Shown: positions 1 to 7,522 of the stretch, piece by piece
How the letters are laid out: the number at the start of each line of letters is the position of its first letter
Position numbering within the stretch: the first letter of the stretch is position 1
Assembly (NCBI GenBank): GCA_025451775.1
Contig: JANWJU010000005.1
Location: forward strand, 1 to 36,017
DNA from: Terriglobales bacterium
Lineage (GTDB): Bacteria; Acidobacteriota; Terriglobia; Terriglobales; SCQP01
Reading direction: 5' to 3'
DNA length: 36,017 nucleotides
Notes under the pieces: model-generated
The model's input: the letters and a program-made list of their open reading frames with translations, nothing else
Database searches by the model: none
Told to the model about the DNA's origin: nothing
Translations under genes and position numbers: made by a program

Positions 1-1338
1 ATTGAACCCGCCGCTGAAGTGGGCGGCGAGATCCGCATCAAGAAATCGACCGAAGGGCTGGGGCGCATCGCCGCCCAGATGGCCAAGCAGATCATTTTCC
101 AGAAGGTGCGCGAGGCGGAACGCGACACCGTCTACAACGATTACATCGGACGCGTGGGCGAAGTTGTCACCGTAACCGTCAAGCGCACCGAGGGGCCGGA
201 CGTGGTGGTGGATTTGGGCCGCACCGAGGCCCGCCTGGGGCGGCGGGATCAATCCCGGCTGGAGTCGTTTGCCAACGGCGAGCGCGTGCGGGTGGTCATC
301 CGCGGCGTGGAGAAAGCCGTCAAGGGACCGCAGGTGATGGTGTCCCGCGCCGACCCGGCGCTCGTGCAGCGGCTGTTCGAGGCCGAGGTGCCGGAGATCT
401 ACGACGGCACCGTGGTCATCAAGGGTGTGGCCCGGGAAGCGGGCGAGCGTACCAAGATCGCCGTCTTTTCGCGCGACAAGGACGTTGACTGCGTGGGCGC
501 CTGCGTGGGCATGAAGGGGATGCGGGTGCAGAGCATCATCCGCGAGCTGCGGGGCGAGAAGATCGACATCATCGAGTTCAGCGACGACTCGATCCAATTC
601 GCCGCCAACGCGCTCAGCCCGGCAAAGATCAGCCGGGTCACGATTTTGGATGCCGAAAGCCGGCACCTGGAAGTCGTGGTGGACGATACCCAATTGTCGC
701 TCGCCATCGGCAAGAAGGGCCAGAACGTCCGCTTGGCCGCCAAGCTCCTGGGCTGGAAGATCGACATCAAAAGCGAGGAAGAGAAACGCCGCGAGGTGGA
801 GGAGCAGATGTCGGCCTTGGTGGGTGACGGGGAGGCGGCGGAGACGCCGCTGGAACAGCTCAGCGGCCTTAGTGAGCGCCTGCTGGCGGCGCTGGCGCAG
901 GCGGGCTTGACCACCATCGAGCAGTTAGGCAGCCGCACGCCCGAGCAGTTGCAGGAGATCCCCGGCATCGGCCCCAAGGCGGTGGAGAAGATCTTCGTCG
1001 CGGTCAACGAATTTTTCGGGGCGGGGGGCGTCGAGGGGGACACTGGCGCGGCCGGCGGCGAAGCCTTGGAACCGGGTCCGGATCTTACCAGCACGCCGGA
1101 AAACGAGCTGGAACGAACCGGGCAGGAGCTGGAATCGGAGGAACAGCGCGGCGTGTTGAACGCTCCGCTGGCCGATCAAGCCGAACTGCCGGCACGGGAC
1201 GGCATGGAAGCGGCAGCGGAGTCGGCGCCGGCGCAGAGCGATGCCGCCAACGCCGAGGAGGAGCAGACGTTGGCCGAGGCCAGCGAGCCCGAAGGGAGCG
1301 CTCCGCACCCGCCGGCGGAGCCGGAGAAGTCGCTGTAA
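1..1338 (+). CDS. nusA: Transcription termination/antitermination factor NusA (5' end missing)
   Basis: NusA binds RNA polymerase and nascent RNA and modulates pausing, termination and antitermination. The reading frame is open from the first base, so the N-terminal polymerase-binding part is cut by the window edge; 445 residues remain. An S1 domain follows (from about YIGRVGEVV to the VMVSRADP segment). Next come two KH domains: one has VGACVGMKGMRV, the other has LSLAIGKKGQNVRLA. A helix-hairpin-helix unit (EIPGIGPKAVEKIF) comes after them. The last roughly 110 residues are an acidic, low-complexity Ala/Glu/Pro tail, longer than in E. coli NusA. infB follows 22 bases downstream, the usual nusA-infB order; rimP would be expected upstream, outside the window. 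Identification is secure. Confidence 0.97.
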   Translation: MEPAAEVGGEIRIKKSTEGLGRIAAQMAKQIIFQKVREAERDTVYNDYIGRVGEVVTVTVKRTEGPDVVVDLGRTEARLGRRDQSRLESFANGERVRVVIRGVEKAVKGPQVMVSRADPALVQRLFEAEVPEIYDGTVVIKGVAREAGERTKIAVFSRDKDVDCVGACVGMKGMRVQSIIRELRGEKIDIIEFSDDSIQFAANALSPAKISRVTILDAESRHLEVVVDDTQLSLAIGKKGQNVRLAAKLLGWKIDIKSEEEKRREVEEQMSALVGDGEAAETPLEQLSGLSERLLAALAQAGLTTIEQLGSRTPEQLQEIPGIGPKAVEKIFVAVNEFFGAGGVEGDTGAAGGEALEPGPDLTSTPENELERTGQELESEEQRGVLNAPLADQAELPARDGMEAAAESAPAQSDAANAEEEQTLAEASEPEGSAPHPPAEPEKSL

Positions 1339-1360
1339 GATCGGAAACACAGAAGGACGA

Positions 1361-4252
1361 ATGGGAAAAATTCGCATCAACGATCTCGCCCGCGAGTTGG
1401 AAGTGAAATCTCGCGCCATCCTGGACGCCTTGTTGGCGGTGGGATTTTTAGAGAAGAAAACGCACTCCAGCGCGGTCGATGAAGACGTCGCCGAAAAGGT
1501 GCGCCGCTATCTGCGCGGCGGCGCCATGCCCGCCGCGGCGCCGGCGGCACCGTCCCTCGCCCGCCCGGCCACGCCCGCCGCTGCTGCCTCCACCCTGGGG
1601 GAAGTGCCGGAAGTGAACGCCACCGAGGAGAGGGTGGAAGCCGCCCCGCCGGCTAAGGCCAGCGCCCAGCCGCCCGCCACGCCCCGGCCCGGTCTGCGTC
1701 CGGCTCCGGCGATGGCGCCGGAGGCTCCCAAGACGCCGCCCAAGATGCCGGTTGCGCCCCAGCGCCCGATCTATCGCGCTCCCAGCCAAGTGCACCCGGC
1801 GCCCGCGCCGGCCAGCACCAGCCCCGCCAGCCCCGCCAGCGCCGCCCCCGCTCCCCCAGCGCCGCCCACCGCCCCCGCCCCGGCGCCAGCGGCGCCGCGC
1901 CCCACCGCACCGGTTTTACGCCCGGCGACGCCGGTGGCTCCATTCAAACCATTTGTTCCAGCCGGAACACCCGCCCCCCACCCGGCGGCGGCGCCCGCGG
2001 CACGGCCCGCGCCCACCGCCCGCCGTCCCCAACTTAATTTCTCGCCCAGCGCGTCCACCCCGGGGGCGCCGCCGCCGGCCACGCCCACTCCCGGCCGCCG
2101 CTTGATCGTCCCCGTCGCCACCACCCGGCCCACCTATTCGGCCCCGCCCCCGGTGCACAGTACCCATCCCGTGCCCGGCCGTCCCATTGCCGGTCCCGCC
2201 CCAGGCCAGCCCATCTATCGCCGCCCTGCTCCCGCCGGTGCCCGCCCCGGGGTGCCCCGCCCTGGCGTGGTGCCTGAAGGCCGCCGGCCCATGCATCCCA
2301 CCCGCCCCGGCGCCGGACGCAACCTTCCGCCCCGGGGCGCCCATTACGGACGCCATGATGCGCACCGTAAAGAGGGCGCGCAGCGCTTCCAGCCCTCCTC
2401 CCGCCCCCTCCCCACGGGCCCCGTCGCCACCGCGACCTCCATCACCATCAGCGAAGGCATTACCGTCAAGGAACTCTCCGAGCGCCTCGGCCTGCGCGCC
2501 CGCGATGTCATCCGCAAGCTGCTGGACCGCGGTTTAATGGTCACTGTCAACCAGTCGCTCGATACCGAGATCGCCACCCAGATTGCCCGCGATTTCGGCG
2601 CCGAGGCCCAAACCGTGTCGTTCGAGCAGGAGGCGCTGGGCCAGGCGCTGGCACAGGCCGACGCCTCCGAGGCGGCCATGGCCAGCGATGCCGCCGCCGC
2701 CAGCGATTCCACCACGCTGCGCCCCCGCGCCCCAGTGGTCACCATCATGGGCCACGTCGACCACGGCAAAACCTCGCTGCTGGACGCCATCCGCCTCACC
2801 AGCGTGGCCGCGGGGGAGGCGGGCGGCATCACCCAGCACATCGGCGCCTATAAAATCCAGATCACCGATCCACAGTCGCCCGCCTTCGGGCGCGAGGTGG
2901 TGTTCATCGACACCCCCGGCCACGCCGCCTTCACCCGCATGCGTGCCCGCGGCGCCAAAGTCACCGACATCGTGGTCCTGGTGGTCGCCGCCGACGACGG
3001 CGTCATGCCGCAAACCCTGGAGGCGATCGATCACGCCAAGGCGGCCGGCGTGCCCATCGTGGTCGCGATCAACAAGATCGATAAACCCGACGCCCAGCCC
3101 GACCGGGTGAAAAAGCAGCTCGGCGACCGCGGCCTGCTGGCCGAGGATTGGGGCGGCACCACGGTCATGGTCAACGTCAGCGCCAAGGCCAAGATCAACC
3201 TCAACCTGCTGCTGGAGATGATCCTGCTGGTCAGCGACCTGCAGGAGCTGCGCGCCGATCCGGAACGCCCCGCGCAAGGCGTGGTGCTGGAGGCGCAACT
3301 CGACCGCGGCCGCGGCCCCGTGGCTCGCATCCTGGTGCAGAACGGCACCCTGCGCGCCGGCGACACCATCATCCTGGGTTCGGTGATGGGCCGCGTGCGC
3401 GCCATGTTTGACGACCGCGGCGCCGCCATCGACACCGCCGGCCCTTCCACCCCGGTGGAAGTGCTCGGCCTGGACGGTATGCCCGACGCCGGCGATACCT
3501 GGCTGGTGGTCAACGACCGCTCTAAAGCCAAGCAGATCGTCGACTTCCGCGAGGGAAAGGCCCGCGAAGCTACCCTCGCCCGCTCCGCCCGGCTCAATCT
3601 CGAAGCCCTCAGCCAGCAACTCGCCCGCGGGGACGTCAAGGAACTCAACCTCATCGTCAAAGCCGACATGCAGGGCTCGGTCGAAGTCCTTAACGACTCG
3701 ATCAACAAGCTCTCCACCGAGAAGGTGAAGGTCCGTATTATCCACTCCGGCGTCGGCGCCATCACCGAAAACGATGTGCTGCTCGCCTCTGCCTCCCACG
3801 CCGTCGTCATTGGTTTCAATGTCCGGCCGGAGCGCAAGGCCGCCGATCTGGCGGAAAAAGAAAAGGTCGACATCCGTCCCCACGCCATCATTTACGAGCT
3901 CACCGACGAGATCAAGCGCGCCATGCACGGCCTGCTGGAACCCACCTTTAAGGAAAACTCGCTGGGCCGCGCCGAGGTGCAGCAGACCTTCCGCATCCCC
4001 AAGGTGGGCACCATCGCCGGCTGTATCGTCAAAGAAGGCAAGCTGGTGCGCGATGCTCAGGTACGTGTGCTCCGCGACAGCGCCGTGGTCCATACCGGCA
4101 AGCTCAGCTCCCTGCGCCGCTTCAAGGATGACGCCAGCGAGGTCCGCGTCGGCATGGAGTGCGGCGTCTCGGTCGCCAACTTCAGCGATATCAAGCCGGG
4201 CGACATCATCGAGGCGTTCACCGTCGAGAAGGTCGCGCCCATGATGGCGTGA
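1361..4252 (+). CDS. infB: Translation initiation factor IF-2
   Basis: IF-2 is the GTPase that brings initiator fMet-tRNA to the 30S subunit and promotes 50S joining. The ATG at 1361 was chosen because AAGGA lies 5-9 bases upstream and the protein then begins [15 protein letters not shown], the standard IF2_N start; an open frame running further upstream lies inside nusA. The 963 residues comprise an IF2_N module (1-50), a Pro/Ala-rich linker of about 270 residues, a second IF2_N-like module (near [11 protein letters not shown]), the GTPase domain and the beta-barrel/C-terminal domains. G-domain motifs are GHVDHGKT at 464-471, DTPGH and NKID. The linker is unusually proline-dense. infB sits in the nusA-infB-rbfA operon. 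Confidence 0.98.
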   Translation: MGKIRINDLARELEVKSRAILDALLAVGFLEKKTHSSAVDEDVAEKVRRYLRGGAMPAAAPAAPSLARPATPAAAASTLGEVPEVNATEERVEAAPPAKASAQPPATPRPGLRPAPAMAPEAPKTPPKMPVAPQRPIYRAPSQVHPAPAPASTSPASPASAAPAPPAPPTAPAPAPAAPRPTAPVLRPATPVAPFKPFVPAGTPAPHPAAAPAARPAPTARRPQLNFSPSASTPGAPPPATPTPGRRLIVPVATTRPTYSAPPPVHSTHPVPGRPIAGPAPGQPIYRRPAPAGARPGVPRPGVVPEGRRPMHPTRPGAGRNLPPRGAHYGRHDAHRKEGAQRFQPSSRPLPTGPVATATSITISEGITVKELSERLGLRARDVIRKLLDRGLMVTVNQSLDTEIATQIARDFGAEAQTVSFEQEALGQALAQADASEAAMASDAAAASDSTTLRPRAPVVTIMGHVDHGKTSLLDAIRLTSVAAGEAGGITQHIGAYKIQITDPQSPAFGREVVFIDTPGHAAFTRMRARGAKVTDIVVLVVAADDGVMPQTLEAIDHAKAAGVPIVVAINKIDKPDAQPDRVKKQLGDRGLLAEDWGGTTVMVNVSAKAKINLNLLLEMILLVSDLQELRADPERPAQGVVLEAQLDRGRGPVARILVQNGTLRAGDTIILGSVMGRVRAMFDDRGAAIDTAGPSTPVEVLGLDGMPDAGDTWLVVNDRSKAKQIVDFREGKAREATLARSARLNLEALSQQLARGDVKELNLIVKADMQGSVEVLNDSINKLSTEKVKVRIIHSGVGAITENDVLLASASHAVVIGFNVRPERKAADLAEKEKVDIRPHAIIYELTDEIKRAMHGLLEPTFKENSLGRAEVQQTFRIPKVGTIAGCIVKEGKLVRDAQVRVLRDSAVVHTGKLSSLRRFKDDASEVRVGMECGVSVANFSDIKPGDIIEAFTVEKVAPMMA

Positions 4253-4265
4253 CGAAGAAAACCAG

Positions 4266-4293
4266 CTATTTGCTATTAGCTGTTAGCTATTAG
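4266..4293 (+). repeat. Four-unit heptanucleotide tandem repeat (CTATTAG type)
   Basis: Four contiguous 7-base units lie between infB and rbfA: CTATTTG, CTATTAG, CTGTTAG, CTATTAG. The tract is AT-rich in an otherwise very GC-rich region, and it ends 9 bases before the rbfA GTG codon. It therefore occupies the place of the rbfA ribosome binding region. Its function is unknown. A change in unit number would alter spacing or structure upstream of rbfA. Confidence 0.8.
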
Positions 4294-4302
4294 GGAACTG
4301 CC

Positions 4303-4692
4303 GTGCCGCATCGACCGGAAAGAGTCGCGGAATCCATTCGGGATGAGCTCACCGAGATGATCGAGGGGGAGCTCGCCGATCCCCGCATCGGCTTGGCCGC
4401 GGTCACCGAGGTCAAGATGGAGCCGCAGATGCGCGTGGCCTTGGTCTTTGTCAGCGTGGCCGGCGATCATGCCGAGCAGCGGCGCGGCTTGGACGGGCTC
4501 ATCGCCGCCCGTGGCTTTCTCAAGGCCGAACTGGGCGCCCGGCTGGGGATGCGCCGCGTTCCCGAACTCCGCTTCGAATTGGACCGCTCCGAGGAGCGCC
4601 AAGCCCGCATCGATCAGTTGCTCGCCCGTTCCCGCAAGCGCCATCCCAATTCCCCACCCCAGCCCCCACCCCAATCCCCCATGGAGGAGTAA
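4303..4692 (+). CDS. rbfA: 30S ribosome-binding factor RbfA
   Basis: RbfA is a small KH-like protein that helps mature the 16S rRNA 5' end and aids late 30S assembly, notably in the cold. The GTG start gives MPHRPERVAESIRDELTEMI, matching the family N-terminus (R-x-x-R-V-A-E-x-I-x-x-E-L). The motif DPRIG follows, and then the strand rich in V-F-V-S-V. The 129 residues match the usual size, apart from a short C-terminal Pro/Gln tail that may be disordered. Third gene of the nusA-infB-rbfA group, 50 bases after infB. No clear Shine-Dalgarno is visible; a heptamer array lies there instead. Its stop codon shares a base with the next start (TAATG). Confidence 0.93.
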   Translation: MPHRPERVAESIRDELTEMIEGELADPRIGLAAVTEVKMEPQMRVALVFVSVAGDHAEQRRGLDGLIAARGFLKAELGARLGMRRVPELRFELDRSEERQARIDQLLARSRKRHPNSPPQPPPQSPMEE

Positions 4693-4931
4693 TGCCCGAC
4701 GTCACCATCACAGTTCGCCGCAACGGTTCGCTTAAGGTCGAGGGCCCTTTTCGGCTCATCGATTCCAATGGTAACGAAATGGTTATTGAAAAAGCGGTTA
4801 CCGCCTTTTGTCGCTGCGGCCAGTCCCTCAACAAGCCGTTTTGTGATGGCAGCCACAAAGCCTGCAACTTCGACGGGGTCGAGGCCCATATCCGGGCAGC
4901 AGAGCTGGCGACGGAATCCAGTTTTCAATAA
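4692..4931 (+). CDS. CDGSH-type iron-sulfur protein (mitoNEET-like)
   Basis: This small 79-residue protein contains the [2Fe-2S] CDGSH motif, seen as CRCGQSLNKPFCDGSH. It has the three cysteines and one histidine in the family spacing (C-x-C-x2-S-x3-P-x-C-D-G-S-H). The family members bind a redox-active, relatively labile cluster; the physiological role of the bacterial forms is mostly unknown. No signal peptide or membrane helix is visible, so it is probably cytosolic. The ATG overlaps the rbfA stop and GGAGG lies just upstream inside rbfA, so translational coupling to rbfA is likely. In many bacteria truB follows rbfA, so this position is uncommon. The family call is firm; the function is open. 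Confidence 0.9.
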   Translation: MPDVTITVRRNGSLKVEGPFRLIDSNGNEMVIEKAVTAFCRCGQSLNKPFCDGSHKACNFDGVEAHIRAAELATESSFQ

Positions 4932-4969
4932 TTTGTGAAAAAAACTATTCCATTTTCGGAAGTACGGGG

Positions 4970-4975
4970 TATACT
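4970..4975 (+). promoter_or_regulatory. Candidate -10 element (TATACT) of the glyA leader
   Basis: TATACT matches the sigma-70 -10 consensus at five of six bases. It lies in a locally AT-rich stretch (about 4930-4960) that stands out from the GC-rich surroundings. A transcript would begin near 4982. No good -35 hexamer is seen at 16-18 bases; the nearest candidate is weak. The same hexamer precedes the tRNA-Leu gene at 34325-34330. Confidence 0.5.
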
Positions 4976-4981
4976 CAGTTC

Positions 4982-5059
4982 ATCCACACACTTGACCGTG
5001 ACTCCAAACGGAGAACAAAACGGTTGCCGGAGGGCCTGAGCCCTCCGGCGATTTTTTTT
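4982..5059 (+). ncRNA. Short leader RNA or small RNA ending in a terminator, upstream of glyA
   Basis: From the predicted start near 4982 the transcript can form ACCGT (4995-4999) paired with ACGGT (5020-5024). This encloses a CTCC/GGAG hairpin (5002-5005 with 5010-5013). A strong terminator follows. The CTCC at 5002-5005 could instead pair with GGAG at 5029-5032 in the terminator arm, so an antiterminator switch is conceivable. The layout is that of a transcription attenuator or a free small RNA of about 75 bases. No known riboswitch class was recognised: neither glycine, ZTP nor THF consensus is evident. From 5060 to 5170 nothing further is recognised, and a structured repeat then fills most of the space up to glyA. 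Confidence 0.45.
5026..5059 (+). terminator. Strong intrinsic terminator
   Basis: A perfect 9-bp stem (GCCGGAGGG at 5026-5034 with CCCTCCGGC at 5041-5049) and a 6-base loop are followed by eight consecutive T at 5052-5059. It ends any transcript from 4970 about 205 bases before glyA. It could also close the nusA-infB-rbfA-CDGSH operon. Confidence 0.9.
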
Positions 5060-5170
5060 GCGCCGCTGGGCGCGGCAGCCGACGTTGCGGAAGCACGTCT
5101 CCGAAGGGGCGCTCCCGGTGGTCGCTGTGACCGCGAGGCCTGCGGGCCCGCGGCGCACCCCAGGACAACG

Positions 5171-5259
5171 GCCGCAGGCGCACGAGTGGGGCTCGGGGGC
5201 CCCGCGACGCGCCTGCGGCGAAGTGGGCGGCGTAGCCGGGAGCCCACGTGAAATAATAG
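5171..5259 (+). repeat. Structured GC-rich repeat, copy A
   Basis: Stem I is a perfect 11-bp pairing, GCCGCAGGCGC (5171-5181) with GCGCCTGCGGC (5209-5219). It encloses a core with ACGAG, GGGGC (5188-5192), GCCCC (5199-5203) and CGAC. Stem II pairs GTGGGC (5223-5228) with GCCCAC (5242-5247), and the tail is AATAATAG. Copies B, C and D share the core and tail. Compared with copy D both stems change sequence but keep pairing, for example GTGGGC/GCCCAC here against GCGGGC/GCCCGC there. The repeat ends only a few bases before the glyA ATG, so it would form the glyA 5' untranslated region. Confidence 0.75.
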
Positions 5260-5263
5260 AGAC

Positions 5264-6565
5264 ATGAGTGCTTCCAAGAACGTGGATTTGACCACCCCGC
5301 CATCGTTTTCCGCGCCCTTGCGCGCCGCTGATCCTGATGTTGCCGACGCCATCGCAGCCGAACAGGTGCGCCAGCACGAGCATCTGGAATTGATCGCTTC
5401 GGAGAATTTTGTCAGCGAGGCGGTCCTGGAAGCAGCCGGATCGGTGTTCACCAACAAGTACGCCGAGGGGTATCCGGGCAAGCGCTACTACGGCGGATGC
5501 GAGAATGCCGACCGGGTGGAAACGCTGGCCCGCGAGCGCGCCTGTGCCCTGTTCGGCGCCGAATACGCCAATGTCCAGCCGCACTCCGGCTCGCAGGCCA
5601 ACCAGGAGGCCTACGCCGCGGTGCTGCAACCAGGCGACACCATCATGGGCCTGAATCTGGCCCATGGCGGGCACTTGACGCACGGACACCCGCTCAGTTT
5701 CTCCGGCAAGACCTATCGCATCGTGCCCTATGGGGTGAGCCGCGAGACGGAAACCATCGATTACGACGAGTTGGCGAAAACCGCGCGCGAGGCGCAGCCC
5801 AAGCTCATCATCGGCGGCGGCAGCGCTTATCCAAGGTTGATCGATTTTGCCCGCATGCGCGCCATCGCGGACGAGGTGGGGGCGCTGTACCTGGTCGACA
5901 TGGCGCACTTTGCCGGGCTGGTCGCTGGCGGCGCCCACCCCAGCCCCGTGCCCCACGCCCATATCGTCACCTCCACCACCCACAAAACGCTGCGCGGGCC
6001 GCGCAGCGGCCTCATCCTGGCGCAGGCGGCTTATGGCCCGGCGATCGATAAATCCGTCTTTCCGGGCTCGCAAGGCGGGCCCTTGGTGCACATCATCGCC
6101 GCCAAAGCGGTGTGTTTCCGCGAGGCCCAGCAGCCGGAGTTCCGCGACTACGCCGCGCGCGTCGTGGCCAACGCCCGCGCCTTGGCCGCGGGCCTGCAAG
6201 CCGAAGGCTTCCGCATCATCTCCGGCGGCACCGACACCCATCTCATGCTGGTGGACGTGTTCAGCCAGGGCATGCGCGGCAAGGAGGCCGAGAATGCCTT
6301 GCACGCCGCCAATATCACGGTCAATAAAAACGCCATTCCCTTCGATGTCAACCCGCCGTTCAATCCCAGCGGCATCCGCCTGGGTACGCCAGCGCTGACC
6401 ACGCGCGGCATGGGCGTGGACGAGATGCGGCAGATCGCGCAGTGGATTGCCTATACACTGCATCATCGCGAGGAGCCTGAGGCGCTCGCCAACGTGCGCC
6501 GCCAGGTGCTGGATCTTGCCTCCGTCTTTCCGCTATATCCAGGCCTCCGCGCCGCGAGCGCTTAA
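5264..6565 (+). CDS. glyA: Serine hydroxymethyltransferase
   Basis: This PLP enzyme converts serine and tetrahydrofolate to glycine and 5,10-methylene-THF and is the main one-carbon source. The 433-residue length is typical for the bacterial enzyme plus a short extension of about 20 residues. Diagnostic segments are [30 protein letters not shown] and the PLP lysine in [14 protein letters not shown] (K241). The start ATG follows the AATAATAGAGAC tail of repeat copy A, and no strong Shine-Dalgarno is apparent. The gene stands alone, so expression depends on the unusual leader (promoter, terminator, repeat) upstream. Confidence 0.97.
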   Translation: MSASKNVDLTTPPSFSAPLRAADPDVADAIAAEQVRQHEHLELIASENFVSEAVLEAAGSVFTNKYAEGYPGKRYYGGCENADRVETLARERACALFGAEYANVQPHSGSQANQEAYAAVLQPGDTIMGLNLAHGGHLTHGHPLSFSGKTYRIVPYGVSRETETIDYDELAKTAREAQPKLIIGGGSAYPRLIDFARMRAIADEVGALYLVDMAHFAGLVAGGAHPSPVPHAHIVTSTTHKTLRGPRSGLILAQAAYGPAIDKSVFPGSQGGPLVHIIAAKAVCFREAQQPEFRDYAARVVANARALAAGLQAEGFRIISGGTDTHLMLVDVFSQGMRGKEAENALHAANITVNKNAIPFDVNPPFNPSGIRLGTPALTTRGMGVDEMRQIAQWIAYTLHHREEPEALANVRRQVLDLASVFPLYPGLRAASA

Positions 6566-6605
6566 CCTCGTACTATCGGGGTACCAAAAGCTGCAACGGC
6601 AGGGA

Positions 6606-6624
6606 AGGTTGATCCATCCAACCT
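6606..6624 (+). promoter_or_regulatory. Small hairpin just upstream of the BON-protein ribosome site
   Basis: AGGTTG (6606-6611) pairs with CAACCT (6619-6624) across a 7-base loop. It sits directly ahead of GGAGGG (6629-6634), the likely Shine-Dalgarno of the next gene. It could tune translation, but a 6-bp stem is weak evidence. Confidence 0.3.
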
Positions 6625-6640
6625 ACATGGAGGGATGGAT

Positions 6641-7381
6641 ATGGGAAAGCTCACGATAGCCGCTCTGACTCTGGTTTTGGGAAGCGGGCTGGCTCTTGCC
6701 CAGGTGTCGCACAGCGCGGTCGATCAACAGATCGCCTCCAGCCTGCAACAAAAGCTTTCCGCCGCGAAGGATCTCGCCAACGTTCATCCAACGGTCATGG
6801 ATAGAGTGGTAACGCTGGACGGCACCGTGCCCAGCTATCGCGCCGAGCTCGAGGCTATTCACGAGGCCAAAGGCATCGACAACGTCAACGGCTACATCAG
6901 CCATCTCGAGGTGGCCGGACCCACCGTCTCCGACTCCCAGCTCACCCGCGAAATCTCCGACCGCCTAACCTACGACCGCATCGGCATGGGCCAGACCTTC
7001 AACGCACTCACCGTCAAGGTCGATCATGGCAAGGTGACCGTGGGCGGCTCGGTGCGTGATTACGCCGACCGCGACTCCGCCATCGATATCGTCGCCGATA
7101 CCAAGGGCGTCAAAGGCGTGGTTGATCAGGTGAAGGTGGCGCCCCTATCGCCCATGGACGACCAGATCCGGCTGCAAGCCGCGCAGCGGATCTACGGTAA
7201 TCCCAGCTTGTCCAAATACGCGAGCGATCCGGCGCATCCCATCCGCATCATCGTCGCCAACGGGCGGGTGACGCTGGCTGGGGTGGTGATTTCTCCGCTC
7301 GACAAACAGCTCGCCGGCAACGCCGTCCGCAGCCTTCCTGGGGTGTTCAGCGTCACCAACGACTTGGTAGTGGGGCATTGA
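6641..7381 (+). CDS. Exported protein with three BON domains
   Basis: BON domains (OsmY type) are thought to bind phospholipid or stabilise the envelope. The protein begins MGKLTIAALTLVLGSGLALAQ, a clear signal peptide with cleavage likely after ALA or AQ, so it is periplasmic or exported. Three BON-like units follow, at roughly residues 25-95, 96-170 and 170-246. Each has a D/S-Q-I/L start, a central G-x-V-T-L/V-x-G strand and a closing V-G-V-x-x-V segment. The ATG at 6641 was preferred over an in-frame ATG at 6635 because GGAGG lies 7 bases upstream of 6641. It stands alone, converging on the M20 gene with repeat copy B between. The specific role is unknown. Confidence 0.88.
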   Translation: MGKLTIAALTLVLGSGLALAQVSHSAVDQQIASSLQQKLSAAKDLANVHPTVMDRVVTLDGTVPSYRAELEAIHEAKGIDNVNGYISHLEVAGPTVSDSQLTREISDRLTYDRIGMGQTFNALTVKVDHGKVTVGGSVRDYADRDSAIDIVADTKGVKGVVDQVKVAPLSPMDDQIRLQAAQRIYGNPSLSKYASDPAHPIRIIVANGRVTLAGVVISPLDKQLAGNAVRSLPGVFSVTNDLVVGH

Positions 7382-7384
7382 TTT

Positions 7385-7460
7385 AGCGCGGGCGCCCGGC
7401 GCGCGCACCAGGGCCGGGGGCCCCTCGAGCCCCAACCCTGGCGCGCGCGCTCGCTCACCC
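7385..7460 (-). repeat. Structured GC-rich repeat, copy B
   Basis: Read on the minus strand, stem I pairs CCCTGG (7436-7441) with CCAGGG (7408-7413), extended outward by GC-alternating arms (7401-7448) with one mismatch. The core GGGGCTCGAGGGGCCCC is almost that of copy C. The terminal box GCCGGGCGCCCGCGC occupies 7386-7400 and is identical in copies C and D. Stem II is missing the segment AGCGGGCGGCG found in A, C and D, so this copy is partly deleted. It lies between the convergent BON and M20 genes, where it could act as a bidirectional terminator or 3' end structure. Confidence 0.7.
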
Positions 7461-7522
7461 TGCGTGGGCGTGGAAGGCTGCCGCGGCGCAGGGGTGGCAG
7501 GGCGAGCCAGCGAAGAGCGGCG

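Noticed and set aside
2534-4093. A long open frame antisense to infB
   Set aside because: It lies fully opposite a well-supported infB reading frame, and its His/Gly/Asp-rich sequence is a GC-driven shadow.
4266-4293. CRISPR array
   Set aside because: The units are 7 bases and contiguous, with no spacers. No other short repeat-spacer pattern and no cas gene were seen.
4982-5059. A glycine, ZTP or THF riboswitch ahead of glyA
   Set aside because: Context invited it, but no known consensus was found; only generic hairpins plus a terminator are visible.
4925-6466. A long minus-strand frame opposite glyA
   Set aside because: It crosses the leader terminator and repeat and is antisense to glyA; no supported protein.
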